A stretch of DNA of 9,042 nucleotides, taken from positions 1 to 9,042 of the forward strand of contig CAKRNI010000097.1 in assembly GCA_934370915.1 (NCBI GenBank), given 5' to 3'. The DNA is from an uncultured Lachnospiraceae bacterium. Lineage in GTDB: Bacteria > Bacillota > Clostridia > Lachnospirales > Lachnospiraceae. The notes under the pieces were generated by a model. The model did no database searches, had not been told where the DNA came from, and was given only the letters and a program-made list of their open reading frames with translations. How positions within the stretch are numbered: position 1 is the first letter of the stretch; each line of letters begins with the position of its first letter. Positions 1 to 6,607 of the stretch are shown piece after piece. Both the position numbers and the translations under genes were made by a program.

Positions 1-94
1 CACCAAAGACATGATTCAAGTCGGAGACCTGACTCCCACTGAAACAAATTTGCTGTTACTCACCACGAAAAAATGCGGGCGTCTTCTCGACTGA
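1..94 (+). CDS. C-terminal end of a TnpB-like transposon protein (partial, 5' end outside window)
   Basis: An open frame enters from the left edge (codons start at base 2) and ends at TGA 92-94, giving 30 residues that include TPTETNLLLLTT. The best support is internal: bases 8068-8103 on the minus strand encode TPTETSLLLLTT in the same frame, with mostly synonymous or conservative differences, so this stretch has been under coding selection in a repeated element. A TPVE-like motif shortly before the stop, with the stop lying only a few bases from a structured DNA end, is typical of IS200/IS605-family TnpB (RNA-guided nuclease/transposon accessory) proteins. The RuvC and zinc-finger parts lie outside the window, so the assignment is inference. 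It could belong to another repeated element protein. Confidence 0.5.
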   Translation, partial: TKDMIQVGDLTPTETNLLLLTTKKCGRLLD

Positions 95-104
95 GATAAA
101 AGGA
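1..104 (+). mobile_element. Right end of an IS200/IS605-like element
   Basis: Bases 31 to about 102 match the reverse complement of 8031-8103. The match includes a perfect 12-base block at its left (GACTCCCACTGA) and a perfect block TCGACTGAGATA at its right, with scattered substitutions and a one-base length difference between them. The similarity stops after base 98-104, which sets the probable element boundary. The internal imperfect hairpin (ACTC, extra A, CCAC on one side; GCGGGCGT on the other) is a weakened version of the cleaner hairpin in the second copy. Subterminal hairpins with an unpaired base are what Y1 transposases of this family recognise. Family assignment is inferred. Confidence 0.5.
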
Positions 105-136
105 TCAATAAATAAAGAAGAAAGTGATGGATAAAA

Positions 137-1171
137 ATGCAGACATACACTTATGTTTCCAAGGGGAAATTTGAATTAATAGAAAAACCGAAGCCGGTTC
201 TTATAGATGAACGGGATGCCATTGTAAAGGTAACGCTCGCCAGCATTTGCTCAAGTGACCTGCACATTAAACACGGAAGCGTCCCCCGCGCTGTGCCGGG
301 TATAACCGTCGGACATGAAATGGTCGGTATTGTTGAAGATGTCGGCAGCGCCGTAACGAATGTGAAGCCCGGTGACAGAGTCACGGTAAACGTGGAAACC
401 TTCTGCGGGGAATGTTTTTTCTGCAGGCATGGTTATGTAAACAACTGCACCGATCAGAATGGCGGCTGGGCTCTCGGATGCCGGATCGATGGCGGACAGG
501 CAGAATATGTTCGCGTGCCGTTTGCAGATCAGGGGTTAAATAAAATCCCGAATCATGTTACAGACCGTCAGGCTTTGCTGGTCGGAGATGTTCTTGCCAC
601 CGGTTTCTGGGCAGCTCGTATTTCTGAGATCAAAGAGGAGGATACGATATTGATCATCGGAGCCGGACCTACGGGCATCTGTACGCTGCTCTGTGTCATG
701 CTGAAGAACCCGAAACGTATCATTGTCTGTGAAAAAGACGAAGGCCGTATCCGCTTTATCCATGAACACTATCCGGAAATCCTTACCGTATCACCCGAAA
801 CTTGTGCAGATTTTGTCCGTGCCAACAGTGACCATGGCGGAGCAGATGTCGTTCTTGAAGTTGCAGGAGCCGAATCCACGTTTCGCCTTGCATGGGAATG
901 TGCAAGACCAAATGCGGTTGTGACGGTCGTTGCGCTTTATGACAAGGCTCAGACTCTGCCGCTGCCGGATATGTACGGCAAGAACCTCACCTTCAAGACC
1001 GGCGGCGTAGACGGCTGCAATTGTGAGGAAACACTTCGGCTGATCGCAGAGGGCAGACTAAATACGGAACCGCTCATCACACATACATATCCGTTAGACA
1101 GGATCGAAGAGGCATACACACTCTTTGAAAATAAGAGGGACGGTGTGATCAAGGTAGCCATCGAGTGTTAA
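137..1171 (+). CDS. Zinc-dependent alcohol/polyol dehydrogenase (MDR superfamily)
   Basis: A cytoplasmic medium-chain dehydrogenase of 344 residues, full length for the family. The GroES-like N-terminal domain carries the catalytic zinc site: Cys38, the GHE motif at 59-61 (His60, Glu61) and probably Asp151, the arrangement seen in Thermoanaerobacter brockii alcohol dehydrogenase. Four cysteines at 90, 93, 96 and 104 form the structural-zinc lobe, which is not used in the T. brockii enzyme. The Rossmann domain has GAGPTG at 175-180. Glu199 at the end of the next strand suggests NAD(H) rather than NADP(H). The substrate cannot be read from sequence; secondary alcohols, butanediol or sugar alcohols are all possible. 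The ribosome site is weak (AAAGAAGAAAG before the ATG). Only about 30 bases separate the start codon from the mobile-element end, and no promoter is visible there, so transcription may come from the element. No clear terminator follows. Confidence 0.9.
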   Translation: MQTYTYVSKGKFELIEKPKPVLIDERDAIVKVTLASICSSDLHIKHGSVPRAVPGITVGHEMVGIVEDVGSAVTNVKPGDRVTVNVETFCGECFFCRHGYVNNCTDQNGGWALGCRIDGGQAEYVRVPFADQGLNKIPNHVTDRQALLVGDVLATGFWAARISEIKEEDTILIIGAGPTGICTLLCVMLKNPKRIIVCEKDEGRIRFIHEHYPEILTVSPETCADFVRANSDHGGADVVLEVAGAESTFRLAWECARPNAVVTVVALYDKAQTLPLPDMYGKNLTFKTGGVDGCNCEETLRLIAEGRLNTEPLITHTYPLDRIEEAYTLFENKRDGVIKVAIEC

Positions 1172-1204
1172 TACGATTCCAATCCGGTTTCCTGCGCACT
1201 GTAT

Positions 1205-2275
1205 TTAAGTGATCTTCCCGGCAACCGGATTCATTTCTCTATAATAACACAACCCACTGCATCCATACGGAAACAACGTTCGTTTCATTTTCATGATATA
1301 TTCCTCTTCCGTATCCATATGCTCAAGGATATCCAGAGCTGTCTTCAGATTCCGGATATCCTTTTCCATATAATCCACATAATTCCCACGCCCCACAAGC
1401 TTCAAATGGGTGATTCCGGCCTTTTGCAGCCGATACAATGCGCAGAGCCCACATCCTGTCTCACCGCAGAGATAGCCGTCGGAATCATATCTTCGTTCCT
1501 CATACTCTTCGTTCGGTTTATCTGCGCTTCGTTCATCATTCGCATCCTTCACTGTGTTCTCCGTCCGTGAGACCAGCTTCTCCGTTTCTGAACCTTCTTC
1601 TTTTTTCTCTCTATTTCCTTTAACTTTTCCTATCTTATACGGGACCCGGCACAGATGCCCCATCTCGTCGCAGTGCAGGGAATTGCAGAACGCCCCCGAA
1701 AACTGGCACAGCTCGTTCAGCGCAAACGCTTCAAATTCACATACGCCCCTGCTGCCCTTTTCCCTCTCATGCCGGATCACCGACTCCATGTCCGCGAAGC
1801 TGTTCTTCCTGTGAAAGATAAGACGGCTGACATCCAGTCGGTCAAATACATCTATCATCCGGCTGTTCACCTCCGCCGCCTCCCCGCTCAGATGGATCTC
1901 GCAGCGGATCCCATTATTTTTCAGGTAAATCAGCAGCGCCGGATCTGCGATAATAAAGCTTGAGAATCCAAGCTTCATACACCGGTGAAGGACGTCTGCA
2001 ATCTCCGGGTACTGCTCCGGCGTATAATAGAGAGAATTAAACGTCAGATGTACCGTCTTCCCATATTTTCTCACCAGCGCCGCCAGAATCTTCAGTTCGC
2101 TCTCCGCTCCGATCTGCACGTTGATACCAAGAACCTCGCGGCGGTTTAGCGGCAGTACCGTCCCGTATTTTTTATTCCATTCATAAGGTACGTATCCGCA
2201 GAAAAACTCATCTGCCCCGGCCTCGACGTACCGCACATATTCATCGATGGATCCAAGTCCCGCCGTGATCTTCAT
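1205..2275 (-). CDS. U32-family protein, UbiU-like, probable [4Fe-4S] protein
   Basis: A 356-residue protein of the peptidase U32/UbiU family; relatives act in O2-independent hydroxylation of ubiquinone precursors (UbiU) or of RNA (RlhA, TrhP). The N-terminal TIM-barrel half is recognisable (ITAGLGSIDEYVRYVEAGAD at 3-22, HLTFNSLYY at 76-84, FIIADPALLIYL at 107-118). The family core at 180-197 reads EFEAF...ELCQFSGAFC. Cys190, Cys197 and Cys209, with one of Cys270/275/278, are the likely iron-sulfur ligands. An unusual charged, low-complexity insert (about 218-268) separates the cysteine groups. LKLVGR at 291-296 matches the family's LKIEGR. The frame stays open for 27 more codons upstream, but GAGGAG seven bases before the ATG at 2275 decides the start. 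It lies 114 bases downstream of the UbiV-like gene, probably in one transcript. The substrate is unknown. Confidence 0.75.
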   Translation of the reverse strand: MKITAGLGSIDEYVRYVEAGADEFFCGYVPYEWNKKYGTVLPLNRREVLGINVQIGAESELKILAALVRKYGKTVHLTFNSLYYTPEQYPEIADVLHRCMKLGFSSFIIADPALLIYLKNNGIRCEIHLSGEAAEVNSRMIDVFDRLDVSRLIFHRKNSFADMESVIRHEREKGSRGVCEFEAFALNELCQFSGAFCNSLHCDEMGHLCRVPYKIGKVKGNREKKEEGSETEKLVSRTENTVKDANDERSADKPNEEYEERRYDSDGYLCGETGCGLCALYRLQKAGITHLKLVGRGNYVDYMEKDIRNLKTALDILEHMDTEEEYIMKMKRTLFPYGCSGLCYYREMNPVAGKIT

Positions 2276-2282
2276 TGTATTT

Positions 2283-2288
2283 CTCCTC
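2283..2288 (-). promoter_or_regulatory. Ribosome binding site that fixes the start of the UbiU-like gene
   Basis: GAGGAG on the minus strand, seven bases before the ATG at 2275-2273. The alternative in-frame ATG at 2356 would add 27 residues with no family similarity. Confidence 0.75.
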
Positions 2289-2389
2289 AAATTTAGCTTC
2301 CCAACTTCTGAAAGTTCGCATCTGCCACATTTCGTTTCATTTTTCGCGAGTACCATTCTGACTATCTGCTATTTTTAATTGCATATTAG

Positions 2390-3952
2390 TTACAGCAAAT
2401 TTACTACAATTCTATCAATTCTTTTCTCTTTCCAACCTTCTGTATCCGCCATTCCGGAAACTGCACTCCCATCCAGCGCAAAGAGCGAATTATACCGCCC
2501 CACCATCTTCAAATGCTTCGGATACAAAAAGACTTTCTCCCTGCAATATCCCGGACACGATTCCGGCAGTTCCTGCTTTCCCCGTTCTCCATTTTTACAC
2601 ACAGCATACAGAGTACAATACTGGGAGGTGTTCGTCTGATAAAACGGAACGTGGATGCTGTTCTTTCCTTCCGGGAATTTCTGCCTGTATCCGCAGGACT
2701 CCCACTCGTACCGCCGGATCCCGAACGTGTCCCTCAGATACGTCCGGTAAAATTCCGCATTCAGGCTGTTCTCCCGGAAATATCCTGTCTCTCCCTGCTT
2801 GTATCCCATCCGTGGATCCTTTTTTCTTTTATTTAACAGGGTCCCCATACAGGGCACAAGAACTTCTTTTTCTTTCTTCCATTCCTTCCGCTCTCTCAAA
2901 AGCTCCAGCAGGCCCCAGTCGTTTGCCGCAATCTCCAGAAATGTCTCCCGGTTTCTGCACCACTCCTCCAGCTCGTCCAACAGGTTTTCCACCGGTTTCA
3001 GCATAAACTCCCGCAGATATGAAAATGTAACTGTCACAGACAGACCTTCCGACTCTGCCTTTTTAAGGATCTCAAATAACTGCCTTTTTTCAGGAAACAG
3101 CAGATGACAGAAGGCATTTCCAACATAGATCCTGTCCGGGACAGGCATTTGTTTTCCCAGCTCTTTAGCCCCATTCACGTTCCAGTACCAGTCCATAAAA
3201 TCGCGGAATTTCATGGACAGATACCGCTCATAAAGCTCTGGCCGGTCCAGTTCTGCAGCGAGTTCTATCTTATTCTCCGCTTTTTCTTCATTCTCAGGGA
3301 TTCCTGCTGCTATGCAGTTTGTTCCGTTTTCTGTCCGCATTTCTATTTGCTCTTCTGCTGTGATTTCACATTCAAGGTTATTTTTTACTGATTCTGCAAA
3401 ATCATTACCGCTGCAGCTTCCCGTATTCCACTTTTCCCGCTTCTGCCAACCTTTTTTCTCACCAAACCACGATTCTTTCTGATCTTCAAAATTTCCCTCA
3501 AACTTCTCATCCTCTTTTGCCGGATACCCGGTAAGCGCCTCCGCCAGTTCCCCGTCCTCACACTCCAGCTTCAACCGCACAAACCTGTCATATCGCAGAA
3601 TCAGTTCTCTGGCACATTCCCGGTATTTCTCCCTGTTTACAAACACAGAATACACATATACCGGAATTCCCATTTCATCATCCACACGCGCTTCTATCTC
3701 AAAACGATCAATTGCAACTTCCGTATACAGGTCACAATTTTCCCGCGCCTCATTTCCCACCACCTCGCTGCACTTTAACCCATCATAAAAACAGACCCGG
3801 AATTTCTCCACTTCCCCGATCTCATCCACCGTCCGAAAACAAAAACCATTCTCCGAAAGCTCCGCGATCCGTATCTCCTGCCCGTCCGCAAATCCTGCCA
3901 CCAATCCAAACGGTATCATGGACACCCCGTGTATCTCTCTCTTCCCTGACAT
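2390..3952 (-). CDS. Protein with possible PilZ-like N-terminus and UbiV-like (U32) C-terminal half
   Basis: 520 residues in three parts. Residues 1-135 contain IRIAELSENGFCFRT (27-41), resembling the (D/N)xSxxG strand of PilZ domains, but the usual RxxxR motif is not evident, so c-di-GMP binding is doubtful. Residues about 145-235 are a charged, low-complexity linker. Residues 270-495 resemble UbiV: DRIYVGNAFC (273-282) parallels the DxIYLGxxxC start of UbiV, NDWGLLELL (344-352) parallels its (E/N)DLG strand, and four cysteines fit an iron-sulfur site (Cys282, then Cys452-x13-Cys466-x3-Cys470). HLKMVGR (480-486) is shared with the downstream UbiU-like protein. GAGGG seven bases before the ATG supports this start. 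No promoter stands out in the 60-base gap from hipA; TATCA/TGATA half-sites (3987-3991, 4000-4004) lie there. The family match is by eye. Function is unknown; a two-protein iron-sulfur complex with the neighbour is inference. Confidence 0.65.
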   Translation of the reverse strand: MSGKREIHGVSMIPFGLVAGFADGQEIRIAELSENGFCFRTVDEIGEVEKFRVCFYDGLKCSEVVGNEARENCDLYTEVAIDRFEIEARVDDEMGIPVYVYSVFVNREKYRECARELILRYDRFVRLKLECEDGELAEALTGYPAKEDEKFEGNFEDQKESWFGEKKGWQKREKWNTGSCSGNDFAESVKNNLECEITAEEQIEMRTENGTNCIAAGIPENEEKAENKIELAAELDRPELYERYLSMKFRDFMDWYWNVNGAKELGKQMPVPDRIYVGNAFCHLLFPEKRQLFEILKKAESEGLSVTVTFSYLREFMLKPVENLLDELEEWCRNRETFLEIAANDWGLLELLRERKEWKKEKEVLVPCMGTLLNKRKKDPRMGYKQGETGYFRENSLNAEFYRTYLRDTFGIRRYEWESCGYRQKFPEGKNSIHVPFYQTNTSQYCTLYAVCKNGERGKQELPESCPGYCREKVFLYPKHLKMVGRYNSLFALDGSAVSGMADTEGWKEKRIDRIVVNLL

Positions 3953-4012
3953 TCTCCGTCCCTCATCTCAAAATATGTTCCTATTTTATCACACTTTTAT
4001 GATATCCCCAGT

Positions 4013-5152
4013 TCAACCTCTCCAAAGGCATCTTCCAAGCATATCTTCCACACATGTCTCAATCTCATTAATAATTTCCATACACCGACCCTTCTTCATT
4101 CCAGCTGCAATCCCAACAGCTAATAATTCTTTTCTTCCCGGATTTTTTCCATTTCCGTCGACAGTCGTTGTATGTTCCCCATAGTATGTGTTGCTGTAGG
4201 TAAGATCATATGCGGGACTCAGTCTCCATTGGTCTTTTTCTTCATCATACAAATAGGTAAAATTTTTTGAATGATCATCCCTGTTATGCGCAAAAACGTT
4301 AAAACACATTCTGCGGAACATATTTTCTACATCGTCATAATTGTCCCTCGTCAATATCTTCGTAAGTTTCATCAGACTGTGATAATCAAGACTCGGCTGT
4401 TCAAAGTCCAGTTCGAGAAGTGCTGCGGCAGTCAACATATGAATACGCTTTGTACCATTCTGATTTGTAACTCGGTCAAATCGCCTGGTACCAAAATATC
4501 CTTTGCAGGTCTTCGATGGAAACAGCTTTGTCTCACTCATCGTAATTCCGCATTTCCGGGCACAGCATGAGTAATCATATTCCATCTTTCCCGCATCTTT
4601 TCCATCGACATGGGCCGGAAATTTTATGATCCACTCTTCATTTCCAATCGATGTCATGATCTTCGGTCTTGCGCCTCCGCTCGTTCCTCCAAGACGATAC
4701 AGTTCGTCAAGTTTATCTGTATATTCCGTGTTCAATATTTTCTGACATTCCTGTGCCAATTCGTCCAGGTCAGGATTATCCTGCTGTTCCGGAAATCTTC
4801 TTTCCGGATAATACGTCAGCGCACCCATTCCCGATTTTCCAACAATTGCCAATCTGTCCAAAACCGTCAGTTTATCAGGATCCTGTTTATGCTCACGCAG
4901 AAGACGATTTAACAGCAGTCTTCCCCAATTATCCGGGAGACTGTCCGCAAACACCCCAAAAAGACCGCCAAAATAATCCTTTGTGGGCACAAACACCTGC
5001 TTTTTTAACGGCAGAGAAAACGGACTAATTGAAAAACCATGTTCCAGCCATTCGTCACTGTACTGAAAAGCGGCCTTTCGATTCGCTGTCATAGCCAATG
5101 TCCCCACAAGCTTTTCATCGTAATACACCTGCAGCGCATTATCTTGTTTCAT
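4013..5152 (-). CDS. hipA: HipA-family serine/threonine kinase (toxin of a HipBA-type module)
   Basis: A 379-residue HipA-like kinase, shorter than E. coli HipA (about 440). HipA phosphorylates aminoacyl-tRNA synthetases such as GltX, inhibiting growth; the target of this homologue is not known. Visible motifs: the N-terminal subdomain with LVGTLAM (15-21) and GVFADSLPDNWGRLLL (66-81); the glycine-rich loop GGTSGGARPK (155-164); the ATP-binding lysine in IIKF (Lys177); the catalytic loop HNRDDHSKNF (289-298) with probable catalytic Asp292 and Asn297; and the metal-binding aspartate in SPAYDL (Asp316). All key residues are present, so the kinase is probably active. Ser158 is the candidate autophosphorylation site by position. 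AGGAGG six bases before the ATG lies inside the end of hipB, and the genes overlap by 14 bases, so translation is likely coupled. No terminator follows. Confidence 0.9.
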   Translation of the reverse strand: MKQDNALQVYYDEKLVGTLAMTANRKAAFQYSDEWLEHGFSISPFSLPLKKQVFVPTKDYFGGLFGVFADSLPDNWGRLLLNRLLREHKQDPDKLTVLDRLAIVGKSGMGALTYYPERRFPEQQDNPDLDELAQECQKILNTEYTDKLDELYRLGGTSGGARPKIMTSIGNEEWIIKFPAHVDGKDAGKMEYDYSCCARKCGITMSETKLFPSKTCKGYFGTRRFDRVTNQNGTKRIHMLTAAALLELDFEQPSLDYHSLMKLTKILTRDNYDDVENMFRRMCFNVFAHNRDDHSKNFTYLYDEEKDQWRLSPAYDLTYSNTYYGEHTTTVDGNGKNPGRKELLAVGIAAGMKKGRCMEIINEIETCVEDMLGRCLWRG

Positions 5153-5417
5153 TTATGACCTCCTGTATATCTCTGTACGGTACCTCTGAAAAAATATTTC
5201 TGAGTTCATCCGCAACATCCAGTGCCATTGCGATCTTCGTCAAAGACAACAAAGATACCTGTCCAGTGGACTCAAATCTTTTAACAGAGCCATAGCTCAC
5301 GCCACTCATCGACGCCAGCTTCTCCTGAGAGATCGAACGTCGTTTTCTAATATTGCGGACTCTCTGTGCCAGCTTCAAATCAAGTTCTTCCGCTGTCTCC
5401 CAAATAAAATCTGTCAT
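5139..5417 (-). CDS. hipB: HipB-like XRE-family HTH regulator (antitoxin)
   Basis: A 92-residue DNA-binding protein with an XRE/Cro-type helix-turn-helix across residues 16-66. SQEKLASMSGVSYGSVKRFE (30-49) covers the two core helices, and LTKIAMALDV (59-68) is the following helix typical of the family. It sits directly upstream of and overlaps hipA, the usual order for HipBA, where HipB binds HipA and represses its own promoter. The frame remains open to a GTG at 5429 (96 residues). The ATG at 5417 is preferred because GGGA lies six bases before it, but the choice is not certain. A promoter with a palindrome over its -10 box lies just upstream. Confidence 0.85.
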   Translation of the reverse strand: MTDFIWETAEELDLKLAQRVRNIRKRRSISQEKLASMSGVSYGSVKRFESTGQVSLLSLTKIAMALDVADELRNIFSEVPYRDIQEVINETR

Positions 5418-5449
5418 ATCATTTCCCACTTTCCATCAAGTTTTATACA

Positions 5450-5463
5450 GATAATATATTATC
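5450..5463. promoter_or_regulatory. Palindromic candidate operator for HipB
   Basis: GATAATATATTATC is a perfect 14-bp palindrome that covers the predicted -10 box of hipBA. Further upstream, TATTTTATC occurs twice in direct repeat (5496-5504 and 5511-5519), each giving a GATAAAATA half-site on the minus strand that resembles the palindrome's arm. Multiple operators are normal for HipB-type autorepression. The regulator assignment is inference from position. Confidence 0.45.
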
Positions 5464-5486
5464 CAAAATTAAATAAATATATTCAA
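5458..5486 (-). promoter_or_regulatory. Predicted sigma-A promoter of hipBA
   Basis: On the minus strand TTGAAT (5481-5486) and GATAAT (5458-5463) are separated by exactly 17 bases. The -10 box ends 40 bases before the hipB ATG. The region is extremely AT-rich, so other boxes could be drawn. Confidence 0.5.
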
Positions 5487-5583
5487 AATATATAATATTT
5501 TATCCATCTATATTTTATCATGATTTCCAACCGTACACAATATCGAATATGCATCTGTACCTTTTTACGGATATACATGATAC

Positions 5584-5634
5584 AAAAAAGGACCGCTGCC
5601 CAACAGATTTCTCTGTAAAAGCAACGGTCCTTTT
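5584..5634 (-). terminator. Rho-independent terminator of hsp20
   Basis: AAAAGGACCG (5586-5595) pairs perfectly with CGGTCCTTTT (5625-5634), and a nested ACAG/CTGT pairing lies inside. On the minus strand the stem is followed by six T residues (5589-5584). It lies 67 bases after the hsp20 stop. It also separates hsp20 from hipBA. Confidence 0.85.
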
Positions 5635-5700
5635 AACGTTACAAGTTATTCTCACTTATGCCATACATCGCAGGCAGCTCTTACTGTCTGCCGTGCTTTA

Positions 5701-6150
5701 TTATCCTTCGATTGCAATATGCTTAGAAGTTTCAACCTTCTTCTGCTCAACCGGTTTCGGAACGGACAGGCTTAAGATACCATTTTCAAATTTAGCCTTG
5801 ATATCTTCCTGCTTTACATCTTCTCCAACATAGAAGGTTCTACTCATTGCTCCGGAGTAACGCTCCTGACGGATATAGTGACCTTTCTTATCTTCCTCGT
5901 CCTTATCAAGACCCTTCGCAGCACTGACGGTCAGATAACCATCTTTCAGTTCTGCAGTGATCTCATCTTTCTTAAATCCCGGAAGATCGATATCCAGTTC
6001 ATAGGAACCTTCATTCTCCTTGATATCAGTCTTCATGACTCTCGAAGCATTCTTACCATACAGCGGATTCTTCTTTGAAGTAAAGAAGCTGTCATCAAAC
6101 GGGAACATATCATCAAATAAACTCTCTCCAAAAATACTCGGCATATACAT
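5701..6150 (-). CDS. hsp20: Hsp20/alpha-crystallin family small heat-shock protein
   Basis: A 149-residue ATP-independent holdase chaperone of the cytoplasm, normal length for bacterial Hsp20. The alpha-crystallin domain runs from about 37 to 132: YELDIDLPGFKKDEI at 50-64, then the signature KAKFENGILSLSVPK at 118-132 containing the conserved (N)GxL. The N-terminal arm (1-36) is rich in Phe and Asp (FDDMFPFDDSFF, 12-23). The C-terminal IAI at 145-147 is the I-x-I anchor used in oligomer assembly. GGAGG eight bases before the ATG is a strong ribosome site. Control is by a sigma-A promoter overlapped by a CIRCE operator, with a roughly 100-base leader that can fold. It is a single-gene transcript, with its own terminator downstream. 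Confidence 0.95.
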   Translation of the reverse strand: MYMPSIFGESLFDDMFPFDDSFFTSKKNPLYGKNASRVMKTDIKENEGSYELDIDLPGFKKDEITAELKDGYLTVSAAKGLDKDEEDKKGHYIRQERYSGAMSRTFYVGEDVKQEDIKAKFENGILSLSVPKPVEQKKVETSKHIAIEG

Positions 6151-6191
6151 AAATCATTCCTCCAATCAGAATATCTAAAATCTATTGTCTG

Positions 6192-6226
6192 GGAGATTCT
6201 GAAAATCTCCGGGACTTTTGCATCCC
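6192..6226 (-). promoter_or_regulatory. Two hairpins in the hsp20 leader
   Basis: GGAGATT (6192-6198) and AATCTCC (6204-6210) form a perfect seven-base-pair stem with a five-base loop. Directly beside it GGGA (6211-6214) pairs with TCCC (6223-6226). In the RNA the CUCC of the first stem could alternatively pair with the GGAG of the ribosome site 30-odd bases downstream. The structure is seen; a regulatory role is speculative. Confidence 0.35.
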
Positions 6227-6261
6227 TTTGATTTCTTTCTCTCTTCCTTTGTTCTGTATGT

Positions 6262-6290
6262 ACTATAACACATGTGATTAGCACTGTCAA
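6262..6290 (-). promoter_or_regulatory. Sigma-A promoter of hsp20
   Basis: On the minus strand TTGACA (6285-6290) and TATAGT (6262-6267) are separated by 17 bases: a consensus -35, a near-consensus -10 and ideal spacing. Transcription should start near 6255, giving a leader of about 104 bases. Confidence 0.9.
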
Positions 6291-6304
6291 GAGGTGAGTG
6301 CTAA
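6278..6304. promoter_or_regulatory. CIRCE operator (HrcA binding site)
   Basis: The arms TTAGCACTG (6278-6286) and GAGTGCTAA (6296-6304) are separated by nine bases, matching the CIRCE consensus TTAGCACTC-N9-GAGTGCTAA at 17 of 18 arm positions. The single mismatch (6286) falls in the -35 box. HrcA repression of hsp20 follows from established knowledge of CIRCE. Confidence 0.92.
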
Positions 6305-6445
6305 TTTTTTGTGAATTAATTGTGAACTTATTTTTCTGTTTGAATATCCCTTTTTATTCAAAATCCGCTGGAACAATTAAAAACTCTCCGGCATCCGATT
6401 GCCAATGCAAGACAGTATCCGTAACTCCTGATATCTTAGCGGTTT

Positions 6446-6501
6446 AAAAAGAACTCTGATACTTTTCGTCTTTGACAAACGTACCATACAGAGTTCTTTT
6501 T
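6446..6501. terminator. Bidirectional terminator-like hairpin without an obvious gene
   Basis: AAAAAGAACTCTG (6446-6458) pairs perfectly with CAGAGTTCTTTTT (6489-6501), a 13-bp stem with a 30-base loop. The T-run makes it usable in both directions, better on the plus strand (TTCTTTTTCTTAT). No annotated transcript ends here. Confidence 0.6.
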
Positions 6502-6587
6502 CTTATCTGTCTGTACTCCCAGATTCTTATTTCTCTCACACTCCTCGTGCATAATCGTGATCATACATCCATTGGTTTTCTGCAGCA

Positions 6588-6607
6588 GCACAATGTGATG
6601 CACAATG
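6588..6607. repeat. Direct repeat GCACAATG x2 upstream of the GldA-like promoter
   Basis: GCACAATG occurs at 6588-6595 and 6600-6607, a 12-base period, 36 bases upstream of the -35 box at 6643. This could be a regulator site; no regulator is identified. Confidence 0.3.

Noticed and set aside
1181..1231. Inverted repeat AATCCGGTT/AACCGGATT with a 33-base loop at the convergent gene ends
   Set aside because: The loop is long, no T-run follows on either strand, and one arm lies inside a coding region, so it is not called a terminator.
2276..2356. Longer start for the UbiU-like gene (27 extra residues)
   Set aside because: The extension has no family similarity, and the strong ribosome site is placed for the ATG at 2275.
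1319..3391. Several plus-strand open frames of 60-107 residues opposite the U32-type genes
   Set aside because: They are antisense shadows with Ser/Pro/Phe-rich composition and no ribosome sites; the minus-strand genes have family motifs.
6033..6290. Minus-strand open frame of 85 residues upstream of hsp20
   Set aside because: It runs through the hsp20 promoter, the CIRCE operator and the hsp20 start in another frame; it is a shadow.
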